Assembly: GCA_027575805.1 (NCBI GenBank)
Contig: JANBPU010000019.1
Location: forward strand, 62,001-126,000
Reading direction: 5' to 3'
DNA length: 64,000 nucleotides
Origin: Mycoemilia scoparia
Taxonomy: Eukaryota > Kickxellomycota > Kickxellomycetes > Kickxellales > Kickxellaceae
Shown here: positions 13,165-25,846 of the stretch, piece by piece
How positions within the stretch are numbered: the first letter of the stretch is position 1
How the letters are laid out: each line of letters starts with the position of its first letter
Made by a program: the position numbers and the translations under genes
Notes under the pieces: model-generated
Told to the model about the DNA's origin: nothing
What the model saw: only the letters and a program-made list of their open reading frames with translations
Database searches by the model: none

Positions 13165-13172
13165 TATTTATA
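13165..13172 (-). promoter_or_regulatory. TATA-like box for GFA1
   Basis: TATAAATA on the minus strand, about 230 bp upstream of the GFA1 start codon. A leader of this size would be plausible. Position-based inference only. Confidence 0.35.
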
Positions 13173-14159
13173 GGAAAGGCAGGGCGCTTTACGCAGGAAC
13201 AGGCAGGGAACTCGGGACTGGATGGGAAGGGCATATATACCAAAGAGAGAGAGAGAGCAACACCACAGCTGTTTGAAACAGAAACGGTGGAACCAGACTG
13301 GAAAACCCACCTCATGTGAGAGGCTGCTCCACTATGACAAGTGCAGAGGAGCGGGCGTGTCTTCTATCTGCTGTTTCTACCTAGTGCTCCCACAGTGCCT
13401 AAGAAATGGTTGGCTGATGGCCACAGTCGATTCCCTCACTCGCTCACTTTCACAATCAAAAACAAAGAATACAAAGTGATTTGGACTGACAAGAAAAGAA
13501 GCACACGCTCCATCATTCTGATGGTTGTAAATTATTGGGTTAGGGGCCACTCTGCCACCAGTACTAAGGCTTCAATCAGCAGCAATTTGACTTTGATGTG
13601 GTCTGACGAGCCTAGTTGCGTGGGGTGCAAATCTGCTGATTGCTCAGGGTTTTTTCCATTAGCCACACACCTTCATCAATCACTCTGCCTGATATGGGCG
13701 TCTCCCGTGCACAGTTTCTTGATCTGCCAGAGACCATTTGCTATTAGCATCATGCTTGTATGGTCTGGGACCAGCCACAACACAACCGTCAGATAGGTAA
13801 TTGTCTCTATTTACTGTGATGGCCCTTCAAGATGGCCGCTCATACGTGTGAAAGTACATCCAGCATCTTTCAGGCTTTCTTGTCCCGCTTGGTCCCCAGA
13901 TGCTTCCAGTGCAACGGTGCTCCCATTTCTGACCACTCATACAAGCAGGACATGGCTTTAATCAAGCATGATGATGATGAGGATGGTTTCTGGTTTCTAG
14001 GCAAAGGGACTTGTCCCCGACACAGGTTATAAATGACCTGAGCCAACTTGGGTCTAATATGTCAATGCCTTGCTTGGTATGATGGGAGCTGTGGCTGGGA
14101 GAGATACATATATTCTTATATCAGATGCGTATGGTCAAAGTTCGCCGGGCTATAAGCAA

Positions 14160-14275
14160 GACAGGACCCCAGGAGTTGTATATGGATTGGCTCATATTTG
14201 GCCCAAATCTGAGGGTCCATTTCTGCCTACCATAGATTCAATCACTAATGAAATCTTCCCATATACATATCCAAC
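14160..14275. repeat. Dispersed repeat family B
   Basis: Reverse-complement partner of the copy in RAD1 intron 1 (4250-4375). Shared blocks include TTTCTGCCTACCATAGATTC and GGATTGGCTCATATTTGGCC. A weaker relative may exist at 33485-33575. Confidence 0.7.
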
Positions 14276-16004
14276 GATATAAATGGCATAAACAAGTGGA
14301 CTGAATGTGTCTAAGAAGAGGCTGGTATTTAACATTCTTTGAACTGATATGGCATGACTTGGTATCTTTGTCAAGAATGCGGCGATTGACCATTAATCAA
14401 TGACCTCTTCCATTCTTTATTCTTTAAACCACGGCCCTAAAGTCTTTGTAGTAAAGAAGTAGATGACATAGAGAATTTCCATCACACATTCTAAAACCAA
14501 TGATAGAATTATACATCATACTTCACTATGTCGTTATGGCCTTAAGTGTATAAAACTGAAAACAGGATCTCTGGTCATTCTTTCTAAACAATAATTTCTT
14601 TTGTGCCTTTGCCACCTCTTTGTGATAGTGATAGAAGAAGAAGCAGCAGCAGCAGCAGTAACCACATTGATGGGGTTGCAACTTGTTCTACAAACTAGAA
14701 TACAGAAAGCCCACAGTTGCTGCTGGCTCAATCATTGCAGCTATGTTGCTCGCGCGATCAGCCCTACAAAAACTTGAGGACCATTTCTGGCCAATCAGTA
14801 TTATACCAAACCAGGCTCACAAGAGCTATAGTGTTGGCCCTTGAGACTTTTTCCATTGATATAGTCAAACTTATGCAAATCTCAATTTGCAGTCAATCCT
14901 CCGACATTTGGCTCTCAACTATTTGCCTATAAATACCCTTTTTTTGAATCAATTACGCGCTAATTGCTATAATATAATGCTTCTGTTACAACACCAACGC
15001 TACCACTACAACAACAACAACTATTTCAGTCAAATAATTCTCCCCATTTTCTAGAATGGTAGTAATAATGGTGTTAGTCAAAATAGTAGCAGGCTTGCCG
15101 ATATCCAAACCAACATTTTCTTTGTAAACCTGGGTCAGAAATCTATTTTTAGATAAATGAATAACTGCTTTTTATAGAAAACTTTGTGGTTCTTGGCTGA
15201 CAAATATTATAAGCACTTTAAAATGCTTTTTGAGGCTGAAAATCCTAGTGTTGTTGTTGCTGCTGCTGCTGTACATTGCTTATCACCAACTCTATAACAT
15301 AAAGGCTGCGGTCAATCTCTTTTATTTGTATAACCTTGAAATAAAGACTGCATCTCTCAGCTTGGTCATTCGAGTCTGTGCTGGTTACTCTCCATAAACC
15401 AAACACATTAATACAAACTTTGTGGCAAAAATATAAACGGGTTGGGGTGCTACGCTTTCTGTTATTTATTTCTAACAGAGTTTGATCAGTCTAAAGATCA
15501 GATAGAGATCACTTTGACCAAGTTGCCAGAAAAGATTGATTCTACACTAAAATAGACTAGTGGAAGACTGTGCCAGAACTTGTCTTTATGTATCGCTCTA
15601 TCTGTGTAATAATCGGAAGATAAATTTGGCCTCTAATACCCGAGCCAAGATAGATAAAATGGTAGTGATCTCAATGGATTTTATACTGTTCCTCAGCTCT
15701 GAAACTTTTTGGGAGTCGGATGCTATCACCCATATAAGATCGTATATATAAAAACAAAGGCAAAGAATTATCTGTGTGCTAATGGAGCGTTTCAAAATAG
15801 TCTATTTTATCTGCTCCAGGTGATACAGTTTAGCAGGAAATAACACGATCCCAAGATTATCAAGTAACTTATCAAAACATTGCTCGTTTGACGCACTCAT
15901 GATACAGAAATAAAGATTTATTAAAATTAAACAATGTAAAGCAATAAACACAATAAACTTATATTCAAAATGTGAGATTTTCACATGAGTAGCTGGATAG
16001 ACAT

Positions 16005-17042
<1,038 letters not shown>

Positions 17043-17181
17043 TCAGCGTATATATAAAATAAAATTGAAAAGAGTACTATTAGTAATACTAATATATAAA
17101 AGTAGATGTAGAAGAGATTGCAACAAAAATTGAATTCTTTTGTATATGAGAATGGCAGAGTATGAGGTAGCAAAGGCTCTA

Positions 17182-17189
17182 CTTTTATA
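17182..17189 (-). promoter_or_regulatory. TATA-like box for GAPDH
   Basis: TATAAAAG on the minus strand, 167 bp upstream of the GAPDH start codon. A perfect TATA match in front of a highly expressed gene; the transcription start is not visible. Confidence 0.45.
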
Positions 17190-18130
17190 GCACAGACATT
17201 CATGGCATAGATACCATGGGCAGAGCGATGATGATGTTTATCGATGCAACCATCGCAATGCAAGGCAAGAGGTGGGAGCCTTCGGGGCATTAGTAGCGAA
17301 TCATGTAGTCTAATTGGAAAAGCAAAATCAAGTTATCCCCCAAATCTACGTCAGGCTTCTTGATTAAGCACAAGATTGGAAATCGTTATAGTAAGCAGGA
17401 ATAGAAAATTACGTTCTGGACTGAATGACGGTAACGCATAACCCAAAGGCAGATACGAAGATATGGATACGTGACCAATGATGTGCCTCCACAGCGGCAG
17501 GCATTATCTCTTGACATCTAGCATTGGTGTATTTGCCATGGCTCGTACACATACGCTATGGTATTTTTTCGATTCTATAGGTGTGCGTATACGTGTATTT
17601 GTACGTGAGGCTTAGGTGTAGCCACGCAGCCTCACTAAAAAGTACATGTGGCGCTGGTCATGAAGATAGTAATATCTCTACAAGTAATAGCAATAGCAAT
17701 GTTGGTCCTGATAATAGCTATACTGTTACCGAGTACCAAATAAGAGTCCATATACACATATATTGCCTAACCACATATCAGCAAACAGCCAGGGGGAGCC
17801 CATTTAGCCATTCAATATGCGATTACTAACACGGAGTTGAAATGAAAAGTAAATAGACTGCTACTAATGCCTTGGCTGCATAGCATCAATGCAAGTAATT
17901 AACAAATAAAGTGGCAGTCTTAAAAGCTATTGCTGGCCTGAAATCATGCCAATAAAAGGATCTACAAAAAACAAACCCAAAGTTTTAGCACTGTTTACAA
18001 GGTTTAGCTATGGTGTGTTGTTGAAAACAAACCAATAGAATAGGGATTCATACCATCATATTTTACGGGGGATAGTAGTTGGGATCGAGATGGAGTATAG
18101 TATTATTTGGATAGAGCACTTTTAGGTGGA

Positions 18131-18230
18131 TATGGATCATAATTTTGAGGTGTGTCTTTTAGTACCCAATATATGTGGAGGCAATCGCAGCTAAATGAGT
18201 GAATAGCCCTTCAAAAATAGCTACATGCAT
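18131..18230. repeat. MITE-like element, family 1
   Basis: Runs from TATGGATCATAATTTTGAGG to GCCCTTCAAAAATAGC and on to TGCATA, with interior GGCAATCGCAGCTAAATGAG. Ends and interior match the 62 kb copies. Confidence 0.65.
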
Positions 18231-18313
18231 AAAAATGGCAGAGGGAAGCTAAATAATTGTTTATTTACTTATGTGAATATGTGTAGATATTTGGCAAGAT
18301 TTCACTTGGATCA

Positions 18314-18604
18314 AGCATATGTCAGAATCTCCTTTGAAGGTGTACCAGAAGAATACCCTAGATAACAGCCAATAACCTGTTAGACTCCAGCCAAAGCGTA
18401 TAGGCTATGAGCCGACTTGCAGGGAATCAATGTGAGTACCCATATGGCAAGTTCTCCACCAAAGGGGAACAGACACATACTCTCACATATTCCCCACAAA
18501 CCAGCCCATAACCCATATATTTTAGTTGGAATTTCAGTGGTGATTGGCTGGTTTCCAGGGAGACATCTTGGTGCCCTTTTAAGGGAGACTACTTTGCCAT
18601 ATTG
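18314..18604. repeat. Two inverted copies of repeat family C
   Basis: The first copy, plus orientation, is about 18314-18440 (GTCAGAATCTCCTTTGAAGG, ..GCCAATAACC, TTGCAGGGAATC) and lacks its right end. The second, about 18439-18604, is a full copy on the minus strand (ATATGGCAAAGTAGTCTCCC at its 5' end, TTCCCCTTTGGTGGAGAACT near its 3' end). Copies recur at 20055-20198 and 26320-26557. Confidence 0.7.
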
Positions 18605-20054
18605 TAGAAAGAAATGAGCCCTCGTATCTTAACCCAATCATCAGCTATTTTATATGCAGCTCCTGGGGACCCATTTTGCCTAAAGCTTTGTGAGATAAGA
18701 CTACTTGATTAGTTCATTTTCAGCCTCTGTAATAAACTAGAAGCTAGATGACAAGAACAGATACCGGGAGAAGTAGGCAAGGGAATACATGGATTCGGCT
18801 AAATAAGGTCACAGGGCCAGATGTCACAGCCAGAATAAATATCTTGCCTTATTAATGGTCACGAGCCTCAACCGCATCAGACAGTAAACACAAAGTACAT
18901 TTGCAGTCTTGCGAAGATGAAACAGCGCTGCAGTAAAAATGAGCCAAAGTTTAAGAGCAGAGCGGACTCTGTTCAGAGTCGCATTGTCCATTTGATGGTG
19001 TATTATTGCGTGATCGCGATAGAGTCACATTCACAATCACATAGAAATAAAACAATGGCAAGTGGAATGGCATTTTCAAATAGTAGTGACAGCAGTGCCT
19101 GTGTGCTTGGGGAAATCTAGAATCGGCCATCATTAGAGATGGGGGCTTTTATAAATTAAACATGCTGTCATATGAAAAGCAGCGATCTATAGCCTTTCTA
19201 ATTAATTTGCTCAGTTGGCTGTGACCCAAGGCAGAATGACATTTGCTCTGCCTCCAAGCTGTTGGATGATATCGGTCACCTTCTCTGGTAAAAAGTAGAA
19301 GGGGTTATTGAATGTCTCCCTAGGGCTTTGCGATGAGATGGCCGAGAAAAGGAGCTCATGGGCTGCGGTAAAAGGATATCGTGTCGCAATGCAATAAAGA
19401 AGCATGCTTGAGGCATTGGTGCTTAGGTGGCAGACCTATAAAGCACAAATCAGATACACAGAACCGTCTCATGTCCCTTTACTTGATTGGGATGAAACAC
19501 ATTGTCCTTGCCAAAGAGCCGCAATTCATGGGATTGGAGTTTATACTATGACCCAGATACTAGCAATACTCCGATGAAGGAAAATAAAAGGTGCTTTTTC
19601 TTGGCACACTCTACCAGTAAATTAAATGAACGAGCTTGTGATATGCAGTGGGAGATGGCAGCTCAAAGGTACAGGCCGTGGCACATTGCGTTCTACTGCG
19701 TTCCAGACTTTGTTGTGGCAGCACTTTTGGCAGCGAAAAGGATACGAGGGAATACATGAGCGTGAGCAAGTGTGTGTCATATCAATCATGAAGGTATGGT
19801 GAATCGATATCTGTGGAGGGTGGGTAGATGCTGGGGAATACGTGCAGGTGCCAAACTGCCTCAATTTATGCAAGCTTAAAGCCAAGTTAATTTGCAGGAA
19901 GCTCCACTGAGGCCAATGGTTGGTGCTGTGTGTGTGTGTATGTGGGGGAGATGGTTGTATTAAGCAGCAGCCAGGATGGCCAAGCAATTGGACATGCCTT
20001 TTTTGCAAAGCCTGACACATCTTGCTTTCCTGTGACATCCAGGTTCACACAGAC

Positions 20055-20198
20055 ACATATGGCAGCGTCTCCTCTGAAAGTGTACCAGGATAGCCTCCCC
20101 AATAAGGGCCTATGGCGTATGGATTGTGGGCCAAGTTTGCTAGATACATATGAGGGCACTGGGCTGTTCCCTTTTGGTGGAGGGCCTGCCACATGCAT
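20055..20198 (+). repeat. Repeat family C copy
   Basis: Starts CATATGGCAGCGTCTCCTCT and GTGTACCAGG; ends CTGTTCCCTTTTGGTGGAGG and GCCTGCCACATGC. The ends form an imperfect inverted repeat around CATATGGCAG / CTGCCACATG, as in a non-autonomous DNA transposon. Confidence 0.68.
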
Positions 20199-21081
20199 GT
20201 TTAACTGGGCTGGTTCGTTCTAGCAGGTAGGAAAGTAAAGAAAGTGGCAGCTATAATGGCCATGCTGCACTATAATGTCGACGCAAAAGGGTTGTAAATT
20301 GCACCATTGCCAACCGCACGGGGTTGGAGCCTTACGCCCACGTATAGTCACATCCAAGAGCATCACACATCGTTGCAGGCTCCAATAGGCTGTCCGGCTT
20401 CCCAGTCCTCATTTTGGCCTCTGTTCGCGCTATTCTATTCTTTATTGTTGCCCTAGCAGCTGTTGCTGTTGCCATTTTTACTGACTCACTCTCACCTGCC
20501 CACTCGCTCGCTTGCTCATTCGATCAGACCTCTGATAGTGTGACTATTCTGCGTTGCTGCTCAGCCTTTGGTCTCTTGCTCACGCCTTCTGGCCTTGAAT
20601 GACCTCTGCCTAGCCTCAACTCTCCCTCTCTGCGTGTGTGCTACTCTTGGACTCATAACTACCCTGGCCTCCCTCCTCCAACCTCTTCCCGACTTCTTGC
20701 TCCATTTCTTCTTCTTCTTACTACTACTACTACTTTACTTGTAGACTTTAATATTCAAAGAAGTCTTTCCCACTTTACATTTCCCCTGCATTCACCTCAG
20801 CTTTTGGTTTAACTCTTTTTATTTTGTCATAAACACATACACAGGCGCGCCTAGTCTGCCCGGCAAGGAGTATCCATACTTTTTGGCCTTTGTTTGTCCC
20901 ACAGCCCTATTATTCTCTCTACATACTAATAAGGCCTTTAGTAGCCTCCGCTTAATTTATTCGTTGTTATTGGCCAGCATTTATAATACAAACCGCAGTT
21001 GTTTTTGTGTTTTGTGTCTAATTTGACTTCTGAGTTGTTCAAATAGTTTCTCTAGCCAACTTTTCCATTCCAACCCACTTT

Positions 21082-21089
21082 TATAAATA
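21082..21089 (+). promoter_or_regulatory. TATA-like box for ATG1
   Basis: TATAAATA lies about 210 bp upstream of the ATG1 start codon, in a CT-rich leader. Positional inference only. Confidence 0.35.
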
Positions 21090-21292
21090 TAAACCTCCAT
21101 ATATTTCTCGGCTTCCCGATATCTTGAATCGATACCGACAAGTATTTGTCTGCTCTTGTATCCTGAGGGCCTTCTCTTCTATTTGACACTGATTGGCTCA
21201 TTCAGCCATACCCTCTCATTCCTCTACCTTGTTCTTTCCGCATATTGTCCATATCAAATCCTCGTATCTGTGCGCATAACTAGCGCATAAGG

Positions 21293-24200
21293 ATGTCCTT
21301 TAGCTTGAATTCGGTTGCTAGAAGTGGCCAGCCTGGCGCTACGTATACCATTGGATCATACGAGATACTTAGAGAGGTTGGTAAAGGTACTTATGCTTCT
21401 GTATATCAAGCATGGAATAAGGTAAGAAATAACTTCAGTAAGACTTTTACAAAAAGCTGTACATGTTATCCCATTGTATGCATGTAATGGGCTGCCCTTT
21501 TGTGTATTAAATCATCATCACCATATCTCTTGGACATGTCCTTCCAGAATGTCCTTAAAGCTTGGGGCTAATACCACGAATGTCTGCTATGGTAACAATG
21601 GCTATATAGAACACACAAAAGGAAGTCGCCATAAAATCCGTTGCTCGGATAAAGCTCAGCTCGAGGCTGCTCACCAATCTGGAATATGAGATTAATATTC
21701 TAAAGGGCGTTTCTCATGAAAATATTGTTGGTTTAATGGATTGTCTAGTAGGTGTGAATTTTCCTGCATCTGAAGCATGTCTTTATATGCCACATATTCC
21801 GTGATTTACTGATGTTTATATGTAAATACATGTCTGTTTTCTAGAGATCCCGCAACCATGTCTACCTTGTTATGGAATATTGTGCACTGGGAGACCTTTC
21901 TTCTTATATCCGGCGGCGCTGGAAGTATCCCACTTTGCGAAATTCATATGATGGCCTGGACATTCCCATCATACGTCATGTTCTTGGTCAAATATGCAAG
22001 TATCTCTCACACCTACACACTATTTATCACCACATGCTACTAATTAATTTTCTCGGAGTAACTTTATAACAATAATTGGCGTTTTTGTTCTTTTATAGCC
22101 TCGGCGATCAAGTTTTTGAATTCAAAGCAAATTATCCATCGCGATATTAAGCCTCAAGTAAGTATTTGCTTTCTGATAATGGCCGACCTAGCTGCCAGCC
22201 GTAGTTTTCTTCCTCTCGTATCAGCTGATGTATGTGATTTACTATGTGTGTACACACGAATATTCCCAACTATAGAATCTACTATTGCATCCGCCACATA
22301 GCGACTACCAAATGGGCTACAGCGAACAGCGTGGCGATTTCCCTATAGTCAAGGTTGCTGATTTTGGTTTTGCCAGATTTCTCAAAGAAACATCACTCAC
22401 CAATACACTCTGCGGTTCTCCACTTTACATGGCCCCGGAAATTCTTAGATATGAGTATTACGATGCCAAGGTTGACCTGTGGTCGGTTGGTGCGGTTGCC
22501 TACGAGATGCTGACAGGAAGAACACCATTTCGTGCTGACAACCATGTCGAATTGCTCCAAAAGATCGAGAGGTCAGTAGATGTCATTCATTTCCCAGACG
22601 AAGATGCCGACGCTGCTTCTGCATCGAGCCAAATATCGCTGAGTGACCTAGTTCCTGGTGTAGAACCATCTTCCGAAGAGGTAACCAGGAGTTTTGAAAG
22701 CTCAATTAGCAATTCCTCGCAGACAAGAGATGCGAATATGGCTATCAATGTTACAGCAACATCCTCGGCACCAAAAAGGAATGGCGGTGGCCATGTATCC
22801 GAAGCCAATGGCCATCATGGCTTGGATCCTGAGATAAAAGATTTGATACGTAAGCTTCTCCGCCGCAAGCCGGCAGAGCGCATGGGGTTTGCCGAATTCC
22901 TTGTCCATCCGGCGCTAAAGCCAATGCCAAAGCCTGTGACTATCGAGATGGAGCTTGGAAACATGTCAATTGCAGACAGCATACTCGAAGCAACATCTGA
23001 ATCGATAATTGGTGGCCGTGTTGTGCCTGAGGGTTCGCTTTATAGCAACAAGGACAACCAATTCCTGCCGTTTGGTGCAGACGCAGGCGCAACGCTTCAA
23101 AAAGGATTGCAAGTTCCTTCTGGCTCCAGACCAGCAAGTATTGTTACTGACCATTTTACTGGTGAGCCGACGACCCACCCAATTTCGGATTCACAAAAGG
23201 TGGCAGTAGGTGTAAATAACCACACATTCCTGCCGGAAACACCACTATATGAGCAAGATATCCCAGCGAATATAGTAGATACCAGCAACGTTAAGCAGCA
23301 ATTGCCATCCACCCACAAAATCAATATCCCTAGTGGTAGTAGAGCTAGAGGAGGATATACTACTGTTCCCAATGCCTATTCCAGTGGTTCTTCAAACCCT
23401 ATTTCCTCCACAGCCACCACTACTAGCACTGGTGCTGGTGCTGCTAATATCAATACTGCTGCCAGTAATTCTGCTACTGCCTTTACTACTGGCAGTCCTG
23501 GAACATCAAGGAAGCAACAGGGAATTCCCATCAACCCGAAGAGAACGCCAGGAGGTGCAGGTGCTGGACGTCTTCCCTCAAATTATGCAGATAGGCTCAA
23601 CCAAGCCATGCGAAACATACACAGCGGAAGCGTCCAGTCGTCGAATGCATACCGCCGCCTGAGCTACGCAGAGACTGCACCCGCCATTGAGCGGGACTTT
23701 GTCATAATTGATAAGCGTGCGATTGAGTATAATGAATTAGCTGATGAGCTTGATTCATCGCCTAAGATCCCAAGCTTTTATTATCACCCGGGCACGCTGG
23801 GAAGGAATTTTGGTTTGAATAATAACCATCATCCGCAATCGCAGGGATCCATTGGAAGAGGCAGTGGTGGCACTGGCGGTCGCAATAGCGGCGCCAATGT
23901 TATTGGCAACGCAGCCAACATTCCCGCTACTTCAGGTGTATATCGCATGTCTGCACCAGCTCGCACATTTGTTGGCGGCGTATCCCCCATAGATGCCTTC
24001 CCATCAATTGGCCCCCCTGACACTACGCCATCTTCCGGTCATGGCAATGTTGGCTCTGAGCTTGTTGATACATTTGGCAGCCGTATCAGTGTTGCTGCTG
24101 AAGAAAGCGTTTTGAAACGCCTTGAAGCCCTGGCCCAACAAGGTACTTCTATAATGTATCTGGCAGACCTAAAGCTTAGCCAATTTCCAAATGTTCCGCC

Positions 24201-24828
24201 CCAACACAAAATAGCAGGCCCTGTTCCTGGAGAGGTCAGGCCAGAAGACAACCTTTCGGTCGAGGAAGCATTTGCGCTGTATCTAAAGGCCATGACGCTT
24301 CTTGAGATGGGATTGGGCGCTGTCAAGGACTATGTCAGCAAGGCAAACCCGCGCAGCATGATCCAGGAGTCTACGCATCATTACAGCACATCAGTTGATA
24401 CGATCACGTTGGGGTTGGCTCGTGGAGGTGCCATAACGTCCCAGGCCCTAAATCAGGCCACCCAGTGGATACGCAACAAGTACAACGAGTGCTTTGACAA
24501 GGCCGAGGTGGTCAAGCAGTTTGCCCATGGCCGCGAAATAGACCTGGACAACATATCCGTCGAGCACATTATCTACAACAAGGCGCTTGAGATCAGCCGA
24601 GCAGCAGCCAAGAAGGAATTCGAGAATGTTGACTTGGTTCATTGTGAAAGGGGATACCAGCTATGTATATGGATGCTGGCTGCCATATTAACGGTCGGGC
24701 CAGACGAGCCGGAGATTGATGAAAGCGACCGCAATGTTGTCAACAAGTTTATATCCTCGGTTGTTCGAAGACTCAATTCATTGAGACGTAAGCTGCAGTC
24801 CGAAGGACATGCCAGTGCAGGGTCTTGA
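21293..24828 (+). CDS. ATG1: ATG1/ULK autophagy-initiating Ser/Thr kinase, 1009 aa
   Basis: Five exons: 21293-21421, 21610-21747, 21845-21995, 22099-22157, 22276-24828. Intron 3 starts GCAAGT, a GC-AG intron; with it the frame joins [26 protein letters not shown]. Kinase domain: glycine loop [12 protein letters not shown] (27-38), VAIK lysine 52, HRD 153-155, DFG 188-190, [11 protein letters not shown] Ser-rich insert of about 70 residues (roughly 268-340) interrupts the C-lobe before the final helices ([20 protein letters not shown]). A long disordered Ser/Gly/Asn region follows. From about 767 the conserved C-terminal tandem-MIT region ([40 protein letters not shown]) binds Atg13 in known homologues. 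Role: starts autophagosome formation when TORC1 is off. Raptor, the TORC1 subunit, lies 2.3 kb downstream. Confidence 0.95.
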
Positions 24829-25441
24829 GCTTTTGAGGCATGATGGTGGTAAGATTAAGCGAGTAATAACACTTGCTGCTGCTGCTGTTGTTGTTGTCGT
24901 GTGATTCTGCTATTTTACGTTATAATTTCCTTGTCACTTCCACAGCACAGCCGCTACTACACAGTCAGGTTTATCAGCAGCAGGCTTTATTATCTGTAAA
25001 CCCGCATGTAATAAGTTCATACAGCACATAACAACCATATATACACATTCACTTCATTTTCACTAGCAAACAAACAAACGCAAAAAAAGAAAGACAAAAA
25101 ACATGTAATTTCATAAATCCAAACCACACATACATACAAACTCAAAGACATATATAGCAATTATTTTTTCCAACCACTACACCTATTTTCAATTGTTTTT
25201 TGTTTCCTTTAACTTCGATATGTACTATAACAACAAAGCACAAGCCATGATTTCATTCATAATAATAAAACTAAAAGCAAACAGGTATATTAAATTACTG
25301 ATGATAGTTAGAAAGAGTTGCTACTTGCATTGCAAGAGATAGAGCTATTGTTCAATTTAAACGAGAAAAGGTGTTGCTTGAAATTAGAAATAACAGCAAG
25401 TTATTATTCCTGGTAATGAATAATTGGATTATACGGGGTTT
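24829..25441. other. 3' flanks of ATG1 and small membrane gene C
   Basis: Convergent 3' ends, AT- and CA-rich. A short CTG/GTT trinucleotide run lies at 24870-24900. No coding signal. Confidence 0.4.
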
Positions 25442-25846
25442 TCAATAAACACCATCATTATTATTTAGGCCAACATTTTCATCATAGTTATACCCTCCGT
25501 TGTTTTCATTGCTTAAAGCTTTTTCCTCCTTCCTTATCCTTCTTTTAACACGGCAATGTGCCACAATGATAAGGCAGATTTCTATAAGCAATGGTGAAGT
25601 TTAGATTTATACACGTTAATATTTAGAACACGGAGAGTTAATAACTTTTCTTCTCTCTTTGCCAAAGCATAAAATAATAATAGTATTTAGTTTGTTCTAC
25701 CTACGGATCACTGCTGATACGACAAAAAACCCGATGATATAACTGCTAAGGGAGTATTTTCCGATGCTTGAAATGTCCGAGCTGTTGTTGTTGTTGTTAC
25801 TGTCGCCAGCGGGACTTGCGTTACCCGAATCTTGGGGAGATGACAT
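25442..25846 (-). CDS. Small single-pass membrane protein C (93 aa, two exons)
   Basis: Exon 1 is 25705-25846 (47 codons plus 1 base) and exon 2 is 25442-25581. The donor is GTAGGTAG and the acceptor GCTTATAG. The N-terminus is a Ser/Asn-rich polar stretch with an Asn run (SPAGDSNNNNNSSDISSIGK). The helix follows (YIIGFFVVSAVI, then QICLIIVAH) and a strongly basic stop-transfer segment CRVKRRIRKEEKA. The tail is Asn/Tyr/Gly-rich (NGGYNYDENVGLNNNDG). As in the sister genes, the intron is phase 1 and lies within the helix. The N-terminal stretch is longer and could be an exposed ectodomain. Function unknown. Confidence 0.66.

Larger units (their letters stand above)
12937..16004. other. 3.1 kb intergenic region upstream of GFA1
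   Basis: No convincing gene on either strand; the open frames lack family resemblance and consistent codon use. It holds a TATA-like site near 13165, a family-B repeat at 14160-14275, short trinucleotide runs (CAG type near 14640-14660 and 15250-15270) and GA/CT-rich patches. The distal end is the 3' flank of GAPDH. Confidence 0.45.

Noticed and set aside
15056..15130. MVVIMVLVKIVAGLP, a 15-codon hydrophobic start resembling a micro-membrane exon 1
   Set aside because: No GT or GC donor after codon 15 plus one base, and no partner exon.
20414..20602. Hydrophobic plus-strand frame (ILFFIVALAAVAVAIF) in the ATG1 leader
   Set aside because: It has no ATG start; the stretch is CT-rich leader sequence whose translation is naturally hydrophobic.
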